Assembly: GCF_014224155.1 (NCBI RefSeq)
Contig: NZ_JAASUI010000003.1
Location: 62,001 to 126,000, forward strand
Source of the DNA: Listeria cossartiae subsp. cossartiae
Lineage (GTDB): Bacteria > Bacillota > Bacilli > Lactobacillales > Listeriaceae
Direction of reading: 5' to 3'
DNA: 64,000 nucleotides
Position numbers and translations under genes: made by a program. Under the pieces are notes generated by a model that saw only the letters and a list, made by a program, of their open reading frames with translations, did no database searches and had not been told where the DNA came from. Shown in pieces: positions 39,027 to 49,254 of the stretch (position 1 is the first letter of the stretch; every line of letters begins with the position of its first letter).

Positions 39027-39896
39027 TTCGATATCGCGTGTCAATGTTTTTAAGCCGTATTTTTCCACTACTGCAAAAGCATCCTCGCGGAAACCGCTAT
39101 ATTTTAAGCTTGGTAAGTCTATTTCTAGTGGAACTTCGGTATGAATTCGAGCTAGTTTTTGACTTAATTCTAACATCGCTAAGTCTTCTTGAATTTTGGT
39201 TTGTTGTGCTGGTTTCAGTTTGTCAAGATTGTTTAAGACGCCTTCAATAGACTCGAACTCTTGAATGAGTTTAATCGCTGTTTTTTCACCGATACCACGC
39301 ACGCCAGGATAGCCATCAGAAGTATCTCCCATCAATGCTTTCACATCGACAAATTGGCTTGGGGTAATGCCCATCTCCTCAAAAAATGTTGCTTCATCAT
39401 ATCGTTTATAATTGCCATACCCTTTTTGCATAATCCAAACGTCATTGGTCGGAGCGATTAATTGCAGTAAATCTTTATCGCCACTTAAAACGGTAGTCGC
39501 AATCGTATTACTCGCTTGAACGGTAATCGTCCCAATGCAATCATCTGCTTCAAAACCCGGCACGCCTAAATTAACAAAGCCAAATCCAGCAGCGACCTCT
39601 TTCGCTAAATCAAACTGCGGAATCATTTCTTCTGGCGGTGCTGTTCTGCCAGCTTTATAGCCATCATATAATTCATTACGGAATGTTTGTGATCCCATAT
39701 CCCAACAAATTAGCGTATGCGTTGGGTTACTCTGGCGGATGGCCGCAAACATATGGCGCATAAAACCTTGCACCCCATTCGTCGGTATCCCGTGTTGATT
39801 AAACATAAATTGTTTGGAAACGGCTGTTGCATAAAATGCTCGGAAAAGTAACGCCATTCCATCCACAACGAGCAAATTTTCTCGATTTTCAGTCAT
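39024..39896 (-). CDS. ypcP: 5'-3' exonuclease (YpcP-like, PolA N-terminal domain homologue)
   Basis: 290 residues matching the 5' nuclease domain of Pol I alone: LLVVDGMALLFRAFYA near 8-23, GFEADDCIGT near 112-121, SGDKDLLQL near 138, VDVKALMGDTSDGYPGVRGIGEKTA near 184-207 (helix-3-turn-helix with acidic residues). It should remove 5' flaps or RNA primers. Weakly spaced from neighbours and apparently monocistronic. Confidence 0.93.
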   Translation of the reverse strand: MTENRENLLVVDGMALLFRAFYATAVSKQFMFNQHGIPTNGVQGFMRHMFAAIRQSNPTHTLICWDMGSQTFRNELYDGYKAGRTAPPEEMIPQFDLAKEVAAGFGFVNLGVPGFEADDCIGTITVQASNTIATTVLSGDKDLLQLIAPTNDVWIMQKGYGNYKRYDEATFFEEMGITPSQFVDVKALMGDTSDGYPGVRGIGEKTAIKLIQEFESIEGVLNNLDKLKPAQQTKIQEDLAMLELSQKLARIHTEVPLEIDLPSLKYSGFREDAFAVVEKYGLKTLTRDIE

Positions 39897-39972
39897 ATAT
39901 AATCCTCCAATTTCCTTCTACTGCCATCTATTGTAGCATAATTATATCTGGCTCGCAGAAAAAAGGAGTTTT

Positions 39973-40242
39973 TTACCAGCTTGCTTTTGTCACGCCGGGT
40001 AATTGTCCTTGATGTGCTAGTTCACGAAAACGAATCCGTGACATACCAAATTTACGCATATAGCCATGTGGGCGTCCTGTTAGCTCACAACGATTGTGTA
40101 ATCGTGATGGTGCGGAATCGCGTGGTAATTTGCGCAACTCGTCATAACGGCCTTCTGCTTTTAGTGTTCGGCGTAGTTCGGCATATTGTTCTACAAGCGC
40201 TTGTTGACGTTCATGTTTCGCAACTTTTGATTTTTTAGCCAT
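39973..40242 (-). CDS. rpsN: Ribosomal protein S14, zinc-independent paralogue
   Basis: 89 residues starting [13 protein letters not shown]. It contains one cysteine (Cys52) and no CxxC pair, so it is the zinc-free C- form that replaces the 61-residue zinc-binding S14 when zinc is short. AAAGGAG precedes the ATG. Consistent with this, a Zur-like box overlaps its promoter. The location outside the ribosomal operons also fits the alternative copy. Confidence 0.95.
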   Translation of the reverse strand: MAKKSKVAKHERQQALVEQYAELRRTLKAEGRYDELRKLPRDSAPSRLHNRCELTGRPHGYMRKFGMSRIRFRELAHQGQLPGVTKASW

Positions 40243-40259
40243 AAGTTTCTCCTTTCTTC

Positions 40260-40311
40260 AAATAATAATCATTCCGATTTACATCATACGCCGATTTTAA
40301 AATGAAAGCAA
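40260..40311 (-). promoter_or_regulatory. rpsN promoter with Zur-type operator
   Basis: Minus strand: TTGCTT (40306-40311), 17-nt spacer, TATGAT (40283-40288). Immediately after, the 21-nt site AAATCGGAATG + ATTATTATTT (40260-40280) matches the Firmicute Zur consensus AAATCGTAATG + ATTACGATTT at 18 of 21 positions. Zinc-loaded Zur would block transcription start, so this S14 is made only in zinc starvation. Confidence 0.8.
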
Positions 40312-40323
40312 GTCTTCTGTTTC

Positions 40324-40357
40324 AAAAAACCGATACCCATTATAAATGGATATCGGC
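40324..40357 (-). terminator. chiA terminator
   Basis: Minus strand: CCGATATCCAT pairs with ATGGGTATCGG across a short loop, followed by TTTTTTG. Confidence 0.9.
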
Positions 40358-40364
40358 TGTTAGC

Positions 40365-41423
40365 TTATTTAGTTCCCACAATCGGGCCATATGCGTTGGA
40401 GAAACCATTATTATAAGGTACTCCCGCTTTATTCGTACCGCCATCCCAGTTCACCGACCAAGTCATGATCCCTTTCACTGGTGTTCCTTTTGCTTGTAAA
40501 CGACTGAAAACATTTTTAACGATTTGTGGATCTGTGACGTAACCTGTTGCCGCTGCATCGACATTCGCTGGTAAGCCGAACACAAATTTGTTCGCAGGAA
40601 TTTTCAAGTAACCACGCGTTCCATTAATAAACGAATCCGCCATATAGTATAAGAAAGATTCTTTTAATGTATCGTTATTTTGCGCAATCCATTGGTTCGT
40701 TTCATCGACCCAAACACCATCGCCACCTTGGTTGTATAGTTGTGGGGCAATATAGTCATAGTAATTAGCAAGCGAAGTTAAGTAGCTTTCGTAAGCACTG
40801 CCTGGTTTCAAATAAGGAAATTCTGGTGCCATCGTGATTAAGAAATTTTTACCTTCTGCTTTATAATGATCTTTGACGATTTTTAGCGCTGCTGGGATAA
40901 CCGTTTTATTATCTCCCGCAGTAATCGCACTTTGTTCTAAGTCAATGTCTAAACCATCAAAGCCATATGTTTCCACTTGACGGATAATTTCATTCGCGAA
41001 CGCTTGCTCATCCCCAGCTTTGAGTTCCACGTGACCATCCGCACCACCAAGTGCTAAAAGAACAGCCCGACCTTCTTTATTTAATGCGCCCACTTGTGCT
41101 CTGAAATCGCTGTCATTTATTCCCACCGGTTTAAAAGTTGGAATGCGATTAACCCCGTCCCCTTTCATAAAGGAAACATCTACCACGTTATAAGCTTTCG
41201 GCGTATCTTTAAGTGCAATATCAGCCGAAGTTCCTTGTTGATAGCCATCTTTTCCGGAAGATTTCCAACTATGCCAGTATCCAACTAGCACTTGTTTGTT
41301 AGAAATATCTGGCATTACAGAAGCATCATCTGTCGCCGCTTGTGCCGTGCTACCAAATGCCCCCAGTCCCGTGCCAACTAAAAGTAAAGACAAACCACCA
41401 ACCATTACTTGTTTTCCATTCAT
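40365..41423 (-). CDS. chiA: Secreted GH18 chitinase ChiA
   Basis: 352 residues. An N-terminal signal peptide ends near STAQA-ATD (about residue 30). The GH18 domain fills the rest, with the catalytic FDGLDIDLEQ (DxxDxDxE) near 160, YDYIAPQLYNQGG near 228 and GIMTWSVNWDGG near 325. No chitin-binding domain is visible. It cleaves chitin; from the literature, Listeria chitinases also help in infection. GGGGGAAAAG precedes the ATG. Monocistronic. Confidence 0.95.
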   Translation of the reverse strand: MNGKQVMVGGLSLLLVGTGLGAFGSTAQAATDDASVMPDISNKQVLVGYWHSWKSSGKDGYQQGTSADIALKDTPKAYNVVDVSFMKGDGVNRIPTFKPVGINDSDFRAQVGALNKEGRAVLLALGGADGHVELKAGDEQAFANEIIRQVETYGFDGLDIDLEQSAITAGDNKTVIPAALKIVKDHYKAEGKNFLITMAPEFPYLKPGSAYESYLTSLANYYDYIAPQLYNQGGDGVWVDETNQWIAQNNDTLKESFLYYMADSFINGTRGYLKIPANKFVFGLPANVDAAATGYVTDPQIVKNVFSRLQAKGTPVKGIMTWSVNWDGGTNKAGVPYNNGFSNAYGPIVGTK

Positions 41424-41517
41424 CTACTTTTCCCCCTTACTTTATCTACCCCAAGCTTACTTTTTTGGAGCTACTAGAAAATACCCAACATAGTGAAAAT
41501 AAAACTAGAAAAACAGC

Positions 41518-41552
41518 AAAAAAGCGAAATTGATATAGACCAATTCCGCTTT
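41518..41552 (-). terminator. xpt-pbuX terminator
   Basis: Minus strand: AAAGCGGAATTG pairs with CAATTTCGCTTT across an 8-nt loop, followed by TTTG. It lies about 60 nt past pbuX. Confidence 0.88.
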
Positions 41553-41614
41553 CAAATAAAGGATTGTGTATAAGTATATGAGAAAAAATAGCCCAATTAA
41601 AACTGTTTTATTTT

Positions 41615-42922
41615 TTATTCAGCATGTTGTGGTTCTGGATTGGTTGCTTTTTTATCTTTACGATGTGGAATCATATTGAAGATAATGTTCAGCGCAATTG
41701 CCGTCACACTCCCTGCGACAATCCCGTTACTCGTAAATAAACGAACAAACGCAGGAAAAGCATTGAATAAATCTGGTACAACTGTTACACCTAAGCCAAC
41801 ACCAACCGCACAAGCAATAATTAGCAAGTTCTCTTGGGAAGTAAAATTAACTTTTCCAAGCATCTTAATGCCTTGCGCGACAACCATGCCAAACATCGCG
41901 ACCATCGCACCACCGAGCACTGGCGTTGGAATAATCGTGGTCACTGCCCCAATTTTAGGAATTAAACCAAGGACAATAAGGAAACCAGCTGCCGCATAAA
42001 TCACTTTACGTGTCTTAATGCCAGAAAGCTGAACCAGTCCAACGTTTTGCGAGTAAGCCGTATATGGGAATGTATTAAATACCCCGCCAAGCATAATCGC
42101 AAGCCCTTCCGCCCGGTAACCGCGAGTTAAATCTTTTTGCGATAATTTGCGTTCAGTAATATCAGATAAAGCGAAATATACTCCGGTCGATTCTACCATA
42201 CTGACAAGCGCAATTAAAATCATCGTAATAATCGCCGGCCACTCAAAAGTCGGTGTGCCAAAATAAAACGGTTTCGGCATATGGAACCAACTTGCTTCAC
42301 TCACCGGTCCAAATGAAATCCCTTTGTAAAGCGCCGCAAAAAGCGAACCACCGACAAGACCAATTAACACTGCAATTGCCTTCGAAAAACCTTGCCCAAA
42401 ACGATACACTAAAATAATTAACAGTAACGTCCCGAAACCAAGACCAAGATTATACATCGAACCGAAATCTTTTGCCCCAGCCCCGCCAGCAAGATTATTA
42501 ATCGCCACTGGAATAAGCGTTAAACCAATCACTGTCACAACTGAACCAGTCACAACAGGAGGGAAAAATCGAACAACTTTGGAGAAAAATGGTGCTATTA
42601 ATAATACAAAAAGTCCTGAAATAATAATCGATCCGTAAATCGCGCCAATACCCATATCCTGGCCAATCAAAATAATTGGCGCAATGGCTTGAACCGCACA
42701 TCCAAGTACAACCGGCAAACCAATCCCAAAGAAGCGATTAACCGTCAGTTGTAGCAATGTTGCAATCCCGCACATAAAAATATCAATCGACACTAAGTAT
42801 GTCATTTCTTCTCCGTTAAAACCTAGCGCCCCACCAATTAACAGTGGCACGATAACTGCTCCAGCGTACATCGCTAAAACATGTTGAAATCCTAAAGCTG
42901 CAATTTTCCCTTTACCTAACAT
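41615..42922 (-). CDS. pbuX: Xanthine permease PbuX (NCS2)
   Basis: 435 residues, about 12-14 membrane segments. The N-terminal GFQHVLAMYAGAVIVPLLIGGALGF, FFPPVVTGSVVTVIGLTLIPVA near 110 and the NCS2 motif QNVGLVQLSGIKTR near 287 are diagnostic. It imports xanthine with protons. It starts 6 nt after xpt and shares its guanine riboswitch. Confidence 0.95.
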   Translation of the reverse strand: MLGKGKIAALGFQHVLAMYAGAVIVPLLIGGALGFNGEEMTYLVSIDIFMCGIATLLQLTVNRFFGIGLPVVLGCAVQAIAPIILIGQDMGIGAIYGSIIISGLFVLLIAPFFSKVVRFFPPVVTGSVVTVIGLTLIPVAINNLAGGAGAKDFGSMYNLGLGFGTLLLIILVYRFGQGFSKAIAVLIGLVGGSLFAALYKGISFGPVSEASWFHMPKPFYFGTPTFEWPAIITMILIALVSMVESTGVYFALSDITERKLSQKDLTRGYRAEGLAIMLGGVFNTFPYTAYSQNVGLVQLSGIKTRKVIYAAAGFLIVLGLIPKIGAVTTIIPTPVLGGAMVAMFGMVVAQGIKMLGKVNFTSQENLLIIACAVGVGLGVTVVPDLFNAFPAFVRLFTSNGIVAGSVTAIALNIIFNMIPHRKDKKATNPEPQHAE

Positions 42923-42928
42923 GTATTC

Positions 42929-43726
<798 letters not shown>

Positions 43727-43734
43727 CTAATTTT

Positions 43735-45243
43735 TTACTTATTAAACTGGTACACATAAGCGTATCTTTTTTCTAGTAAATCTAGTAAATACGTAGGATT
43801 CAAGCCTTCTCCTGTTGTATCTGTTAGAATTTCTAATGGTTTCTTTGTTTTACCAAATTTATGCACGTGTTCCGTTAACCACGTTTTTAACTCCGTATAG
43901 TCATCACTTGCAATAATCGCATCGATGTTCGGAATTTCTTTTTGCATTTGGTTGTAGAACTGCGCTGCGTACATTAAACCTAGCGCGTACGATGGGAAGT
44001 AACCAAAATCGCCACCAGCCCAGTGAATGTCTTGCAGTACGCCATTCGTATCATTATCTGGACGAATGCCTAAGTACTCTTCGTATTTGTCGCCCCACGC
44101 TTTCGGCAAATCTTTTACTTCAAGTTCGCCATTAATAAGCGCTTTTTCCAGTTCATAGCGAATCATAATATGCAGCGGGTAAGTTAACGTATCTGCTTCA
44201 ATTCGAATCAGCGAACTTTCGGAAATATTCACCGCACGATAAAAATCTTCCAACTTCACCTTATCAAAAGCAGGCTTCGTTATCGCCTGAAAATCTGCAT
44301 AATTACTTTTCCAAAATGCCAAACTAGATCCGATAATGATTTCGTAAAATAGAGATTGAGATTCGTGAATTCCCATCGAAGCTCCGTTTGCAAGTGGTGT
44401 TCCTACAAGAGACGCATCAAAGTTTTGCTCATAAATCGCATGTCCACCTTCGTGAATCGTACCAAATACAGCCATTTTAAAATCATTTTCATTATAACGT
44501 GTCGTAATCCGAACATCGCCCGTATTCAAACCAGTCGCAAATGGATGAACCGTTTCATCTAAACGACCCGCTTCAAAATCAAAGCCCATTTTATTCAAAA
44601 TACGAATGCTAAATTCTTTTTGTTTCGCTTCGGAAATTTTTGTATTTAAAATCGATGCATCTGGCTTCACGCCTTCGTTTGCAATCTTTTCACGAATCGC
44701 CATAATACCATCACGTACTTTTTCAAAGACAGAATCAAGCACAGAAACCGTCACGCCAGGCTCATATTGATCAAGTAATGTGTCGTATTTATTTTCTTCA
44801 TAACCCCAATACTCCACAAATTGGCGTTTCATTTCGAGAATTCTAGTTAGGAATGGTTCGAATGCCGCAAAATCATTTTGTTCGCGAGCAGTTGTCCAAG
44901 CAGTTTCGGCTTGCGCAACCAGTTTTGTATATTCCGCATATTCTTTGCTTGGGATTTTTTTATTTAAATCATATGTTTTTTGAGATTCTTCTAAAGTTTT
45001 ACGAGTGATTTCGGATAGATTTTCTTTATCTTGGTTAAGTCCGGCAATAAAAGCAGCCATTTCTTCCGATGTTTGCATATTGAAAATCTCTTCAGAAAGA
45101 ACGCCAATAACATCGGAGCGGCCTTCCATTCCTTTTGACGGTGCGCCTGTACGAAGATCCCAGTAAACTAATGCCAGTGCTTCTTCCAGTGCTTCCATCT
45201 TTTTAATATACGCTAAAAATTCCTCTTCTAATGTTCCTACCAA
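43735..45243 (-). CDS. M32-family metallocarboxypeptidase (Taq type)
   Basis: 502 residues from TTG 45243 with GGAGGA 7 nt upstream; the ATG at 45258 overlaps the site. The M32 zinc motif HEGGHAIYEQ near 265, followed by the second motif GIHESQSLFYEIIIG near 295-309, and DVRITTRYNENDF typical of the family. It removes C-terminal residues from peptides. It follows the rRNA methyltransferase gene by 19 nt and is probably cotranscribed. Confidence 0.94.
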   Translation of the reverse strand: MVGTLEEEFLAYIKKMEALEEALALVYWDLRTGAPSKGMEGRSDVIGVLSEEIFNMQTSEEMAAFIAGLNQDKENLSEITRKTLEESQKTYDLNKKIPSKEYAEYTKLVAQAETAWTTAREQNDFAAFEPFLTRILEMKRQFVEYWGYEENKYDTLLDQYEPGVTVSVLDSVFEKVRDGIMAIREKIANEGVKPDASILNTKISEAKQKEFSIRILNKMGFDFEAGRLDETVHPFATGLNTGDVRITTRYNENDFKMAVFGTIHEGGHAIYEQNFDASLVGTPLANGASMGIHESQSLFYEIIIGSSLAFWKSNYADFQAITKPAFDKVKLEDFYRAVNISESSLIRIEADTLTYPLHIMIRYELEKALINGELEVKDLPKAWGDKYEEYLGIRPDNDTNGVLQDIHWAGGDFGYFPSYALGLMYAAQFYNQMQKEIPNIDAIIASDDYTELKTWLTEHVHKFGKTKKPLEILTDTTGEGLNPTYLLDLLEKRYAYVYQFNK

Positions 45244-45262
45244 ACTTAACTCCTCCATTCAA

Positions 45263-46411
45263 TCAATCTTCTTTTTTAGGACGTGGTTTTCTTGGACCCC
45301 AGTATTGATATAAATCTGTGCGCAAGTAACCATTATATAATTTGCGTTTTTTCGTTGCTTTCTTACCATAAACTTCTTCAAATAATTCATATGAAGTAAG
45401 CACGTAAACAGACCATGTCGGCATTCGTTTATACACAATACCCATTTCACGATACAGTTGGCGCACAGCTTCCTCGTCCTCTAAACGTTCCCCGTACGGC
45501 GGATTCGCAACAACGACCCCGTACTCATCTTCCGTTTGGAAATCGGCTACTTGGAGTTGTCTAAAAGTAATCAAGTCACCAAGACCTGCTTCTACCGCAT
45601 TTTGTTTCGCAATATCGATCAAACGCGCATCAATGTCGCCACCGATAATATTTAGCGGTTGATCATAATTAGCCAAATCTTCCGCTTCTTGCCTCGCATC
45701 CGCCCAAACTTGCTTCGGCATCCAATCCCATGTTTCCGATACAAACTCACGGTTGAATCCCGGTGCGATATTTTGTCCAATAAGTGCTGCCTCAATTGGA
45801 ATCGTCCCAGAACCACATACCGGATCATAAAATGGTCTATCCGGATGCCAACTAGTAAGTAACACAAGCGCCGCCGCCATTGTTTCTTTAATAGGTGCGC
45901 TACCTTGAGCTAAACGATAACCACGTTTATGTAATCCCGCACCACTAGTATCAATCGTAAGCGTCACTTCATCTTTTAAAATAGAAACTTCTAACTTAAA
46001 TAACGCGCCTGTTTCCATCAAACGGCCAGAACGACGATATTTTTCACTGACACGATTAACGATCGCTTTTTTCACAATCGCTTGGCAATCAGGCACACTG
46101 TACAGCGTAGACTTAACCGATTTACCAGCTACAGGGAACTGCGCATCTAGCGGCAAATAATCTTCCCAAGGTAAAGCTTTCGTCTTTTCAAACAGTTCAT
46201 CAAATGTTGTTGCTTTAAATACACCAACGACAATTTTCACTCGGTCTGCTACACGAAGCCAAAGATTCGCTCTAGCAATTGCGGATAAATCTCCTTCAAA
46301 ATATACCTTACCGTTTTCTACTTTCGGGTCATAGCCTAAACGTGCCACTTCTTTCCCAACAATCGCTTCTAAACCAGAAGCAGCCGTCGCCACCAACTGA
46401 AATGTTTTCAT
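45263..46411 (-). CDS. ypsC: THUMP-domain RNA N2/N6-methyltransferase (RlmL/YpsC-like)
   Basis: 382 residues from ATG 46411 with AAAGGATG upstream; the longer frame reaches into the folded RNA element. N-terminal THUMP domain (about 45-160), then a Rossmann methyltransferase with PVCGSGTIPIEAALIGQNI near 196 and VVANPPYGERL near 307 (NPPY motif of amino-group methylation). In Bacillus this gene also sits beside rnpB and gpsB. It probably methylates 23S rRNA. Confidence 0.92.
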   Translation of the reverse strand: MKTFQLVATAASGLEAIVGKEVARLGYDPKVENGKVYFEGDLSAIARANLWLRVADRVKIVVGVFKATTFDELFEKTKALPWEDYLPLDAQFPVAGKSVKSTLYSVPDCQAIVKKAIVNRVSEKYRRSGRLMETGALFKLEVSILKDEVTLTIDTSGAGLHKRGYRLAQGSAPIKETMAAALVLLTSWHPDRPFYDPVCGSGTIPIEAALIGQNIAPGFNREFVSETWDWMPKQVWADARQEAEDLANYDQPLNIIGGDIDARLIDIAKQNAVEAGLGDLITFRQLQVADFQTEDEYGVVVANPPYGERLEDEEAVRQLYREMGIVYKRMPTWSVYVLTSYELFEEVYGKKATKKRKLYNGYLRTDLYQYWGPRKPRPKKED

Positions 46412-46441
46412 TGTGTCCCATCCTTTAATTAAATTTCTAAT

Positions 46442-46541
46442 GAAAAAAAGCTGTTTTAAGAGGGGGAGATTTGTTTTAAATAGGCATTCAACCAGGTCGA
46501 ACACCCACCTTAAAACTTGCGCTCCGGCCTTCTAAAACAGC
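46442..46541 (-). ncRNA. Folded RNA element with terminator between rnpB and the methyltransferase gene
   Basis: Minus strand: a 13-nt outer stem (GCTGTTTTAGAAG, 46541-46529, with CTCTTAAAACAGC, 46462-46450; 12 of 13 pair including wobble) closes about 65 nt and is followed by a T7 run (46449-46443). Inside, GTTTTAA pairs with TTAAAAC and a small inner hairpin (AGGT...ACCT) lies in the loop. Possibilities: the real 3' terminator of rnpB, a separate small RNA, or a leader of the methyltransferase gene. No known riboswitch core is recognised. Confidence 0.55.
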
Positions 46542-46565
46542 CTTCAATGTTAAATTAATCCTGAA

Positions 46566-46961
46566 AATAACGCTCTGTAAGCCATGTTCTGTTCTTTACT
46601 ACATACAGGGTAATAGTAAAGAGATAACCATCTATCTGCGCGAAAATTAATTCGCACCTCGTCCCTTGTTCTTGATTCCTCGGGAAAAGTGCCCCTACCA
46701 TAAGTTTGAGTTTCTCGCTCGTGGGGTTTACCTCGTTCCACTTCCGAGCATTTCTGCCGGAACTTCGTCACTGTGGCACCTTCAAGGTTATAAGACCATA
46801 TCCGAAGACTTAGGTCATTCACCTGCCGTCAAACCGGAAATCCGGAATGCCCTGGCTTATTGTTTGACCAGGCACGATCACTACGGGCATCACAGCACCG
46901 TGCGAGCATGGACTTTCCTCTGCTTTCAAAAGAAAACAGCGATTATCCGAACGTTATTCAT
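46566..46961 (-). ncRNA. rnpB: RNase P RNA, Bacillus-type (class B)
   Basis: The minus strand holds the conserved P4 and neighbouring segments: GAGGAAAGTCCATGCTCGCAC near the 5' end (as 2 pieces GAGGAAAGTCC and ATGCTCGCAC), and ACAGAACATGGCTTACAG near the 3' end. AATAACG at the 5' end pairs with CGTTATT at the 3' end (P1). Length about 396 nt matches Bacillus rnpB, and the gene lies beside gpsB as in Bacillus. It is the catalytic RNA that matures tRNA 5' ends. Ends are approximate. Confidence 0.96.
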
Positions 46962-46990
46962 AAATTCTTAACTTACTTATACTAGCACAC

Positions 46991-47332
46991 CTATTCGTTA
47001 TCGTCCAGCTTATTTCCAAAAACGTGTTTTTCTAAGTTAGAAAGACGTTTTAGAATATCAAAGTTGGTCGTTCCAGCTGGTTGTGCCGCTGCTTGGAAAG
47101 TTGGTGCTGGTTGTGCTGCTGATCTTAGTGGTGCGCTATCAAGTTCTTGTACAAGTCGAATATTTTCAGCTTGAAGAGCCTCGATTTCTTGCGTGAACGT
47201 ACTGTAATCTTTAATTACCATGTCCAAAAACTCATCAACATCTTCCGGACTATAACCACGAAGCCCAGTTTTAAATTCTTTTTCCAAAATTTCTTTACCT
47301 GTTAAGTGATACTCAAATTGTTCCGAAGTCAT
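46991..47332 (-). CDS. gpsB: Cell-division regulator GpsB
   Basis: 113 residues. The DivIVA-like N-terminal domain reads LTGKEILEKEFKTGLRGYSPEDVDEFLDMVIKDY near 10-43, followed by a coiled coil, a Pro/Ala-rich linker (AAQPAPTFQAAAQPAG) and a short C-terminal helix for hexamer formation. GpsB docks penicillin-binding proteins at division sites; in Listeria it is known to bind PBP A1, which is encoded in this window at 49.3-51.7 kb. Transcribed toward rnpB. Confidence 0.96.
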   Translation of the reverse strand: MTSEQFEYHLTGKEILEKEFKTGLRGYSPEDVDEFLDMVIKDYSTFTQEIEALQAENIRLVQELDSAPLRSAAQPAPTFQAAAQPAGTTNFDILKRLSNLEKHVFGNKLDDNE

Positions 47333-47463
47333 ATAACTCCACCTCTATCTCTATTCTTACGTATTTTTGTTCTAATAATATACTTACCCTTATTTTTTCA
47401 AATCTCACACCATTTGTCAATCTATTCGAGTAATTTTTATGAAAATAACTATTTGCTTCTATA

Positions 47464-48009
47464 TTAAAAGGTTTGATTCATATCTTCCACAACCTCTTGA
47501 AGCGCATAAAAATCAATACATTCCAAAAAATAATTCGCTTGCTCTTTCGCTTGAGCAGCACGATCATAAAAAAATTTCGGCGAACCTTCTTTTTCTAAAT
47601 CATACACAAGTAGCGCCCCGTCCGTATTATCGATAATAAAACCATCTCTGGCCGCAAATTGCGCAGGACTTTCATAAGGACGTTTCGTAATAAATGCATG
47701 ATAATCCGCTTTTTCCCGTACTTCAGTCGCCCATAATTGATTTGCTTCATTCCAATTAGCGCTTTGTTGTTCAAACGGTTCGAGAATTGCTAGCTTGACC
47801 GGATAATCTGTTTTCAATTCCGCAACCACTTCCCCCGCCCAAAGTTCAATTCCTAACTGACCAGAAATAATCACCCATTCTAGCCCATCTTCCACGTGCG
47901 GTAGCAAATGGCGTTTGATTGTTTCTTTAATATAGACGGCTTCATCCGCATCCTTTTTAAAAATGCCCAGTTCAAAATTTTTGTATCCTGTCACTGCGAT
48001 GGATTTCAC
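47464..48009 (-). CDS. ypsA: YpsA-family protein (DUF1273, SLOG-type Rossmann fold)
   Basis: 181 residues: IAVTGYKNFELGIF near 4-17 and WVIISGQLGIELWAGEVVAELKTDYP near 45-70, the nucleotide-binding GxxG features of the DprA/SLOG-like fold. Bacillus YpsA affects cell division, which fits the position next to gpsB. The start overlaps the upstream YppE-like gene by 4 nt. Confidence 0.88.
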   Translation of the reverse strand: MKSIAVTGYKNFELGIFKKDADEAVYIKETIKRHLLPHVEDGLEWVIISGQLGIELWAGEVVAELKTDYPVKLAILEPFEQQSANWNEANQLWATEVREKADYHAFITKRPYESPAQFAARDGFIIDNTDGALLVYDLEKEGSPKFFYDRAAQAKEQANYFLECIDFYALQEVVEDMNQTF

Positions 48010-48371
48010 ATCAATTCCTCTTTTCTTTTTAAGAAATCTCTCACTCTTGTTAGTGTATACTTGGTAGACTGGTAGTGGTCTAGGAAATGTTTGTAAAAAG
48101 ACTTTCCATTAAATGCACTTACTGCCGTCATTTGAACATTATCACAGGCTTGCCTTAATTGCAGTTCTCCTAAATAAGGAGGACGCTCTTTGTTTACCCA
48201 TGGAATCGCTAATTCTAAAAATGCATCCGCGCTATTTTTGGCTTCATCAACGAAAGGTTTCATATCTTTATAAAAATCAAACGGCTTGGCTTCTTCGCGG
48301 TTACTTAAATAAAGTTCCCAGTTTTTTTCATTCTGAAGAAGTAATTTTTCCGTGCGGTTTAAAAGTTCCAT
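48006..48371 (-). CDS. yppE: YppE-like protein (DUF1798)
   Basis: 121 residues, helical and charged, with PWVNKERPPYLGELQLRQACDNVQMTAVSAF in the middle, which resembles the DUF1798 core. In Bacillus yppE lies close to recU and ypsA. Function unknown. It overlaps ypsA by 4 nt and is divergent from recU. Confidence 0.75.
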   Translation of the reverse strand: MELLNRTEKLLLQNEKNWELYLSNREEAKPFDFYKDMKPFVDEAKNSADAFLELAIPWVNKERPPYLGELQLRQACDNVQMTAVSAFNGKSFYKHFLDHYQSTKYTLTRVRDFLKRKEELM

Positions 48372-48617
48372 TCTATCACTCTTTTCTTCACATTTTCAGT
48401 TACTTCAAGCATAGCATAGGACGCAAAATCTTGCCTAAAATTAGATTATTAGTTAAAATATGGTAAAATAGACGAAGGTACGTTCTATTTATGAGGTAGT
48501 TTCTTGCCGAAAAGAGCTATTCTGCATTTAATTCGTACTATCATTTTCATTTTTATTTGTTATAATAGATGATAGTCTAAATTTCAGAATAGAATTTTTC
48601 TGATAGAGGTGAAAAAA

Positions 48618-49223
48618 ATGGCTATTGGTTATCCTAACGGCAAAAAGTATGCAGCGAGTCCTGAGGGTCTTCCTCAAAAAAAACGGAAAGCTCCTGTAAC
48701 TTACGGTAAGCGCGGTATGTCTTTGGAAGATGATTTGAATGATACCATTGCGTATTATTTAACCCACGAAATTGCAGTCATCCACAAAAAACCTACGCCT
48801 GTCCAAATTGTCAGCGTGGACTATCCAAAAAGAAGTAGTGCCAAAATTAAGGAAGCCTACTTCAAAACACCATCCACAACAGATTACAATGGTGTCTATA
48901 AAGGAAAATATGTTGATTTTGAAGCTAAAGAAACCCAGAATACAACGTCTTTTCCGTTGAGTAATTTTCACGATCACCAAATGACACATATGATCAACGT
49001 CTTAAAACAAGACGGTATCGTTTTTGTCATTATTGCTTTCCAAAAACTCGGAGAAACGCATTTCATTCCCTTTGAGAAATTTTATCCGTTTTGGGAACGC
49101 ATGCAGAGTGGTGGTAGAAAATCAGTCACTATAGCAGAAATACAAGATGTATCGGACCAAATTCCTTATGGTCTAAATCCAAGGCTTGACTTCTTGCAAT
49201 CAATAGATAAATTATACTTCTAG
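48618..49223 (+). CDS. recU: Holliday junction resolvase RecU
   Basis: 201 residues from ATG 48618 (AGAGGTG 6-7 nt upstream; a GTG at 48609 overlaps that site). Nuclease features: [12 protein letters not shown] near 34-45 (Glu), [18 protein letters not shown] near 90-107 (Asp, Glu, Lys of the PD-(D/E)xK site). It cuts four-way junctions during recombination and chromosome segregation. It is followed 31 nt later by the PBP gene, the same pairing (recU-ponA) as Bacillus. Confidence 0.95.
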   Translation: MAIGYPNGKKYAASPEGLPQKKRKAPVTYGKRGMSLEDDLNDTIAYYLTHEIAVIHKKPTPVQIVSVDYPKRSSAKIKEAYFKTPSTTDYNGVYKGKYVDFEAKETQNTTSFPLSNFHDHQMTHMINVLKQDGIVFVIIAFQKLGETHFIPFEKFYPFWERMQSGGRKSVTIAEIQDVSDQIPYGLNPRLDFLQSIDKLYF

Positions 49224-49254
49224 TCAAACCTTTTTTAAAGGAGAGAGATTTTTA

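Noticed and set aside
46550-46822. Minus-strand open frame inside rnpB
   Set aside because: The DNA encodes conserved RNase P RNA segments; the translation has no family features.
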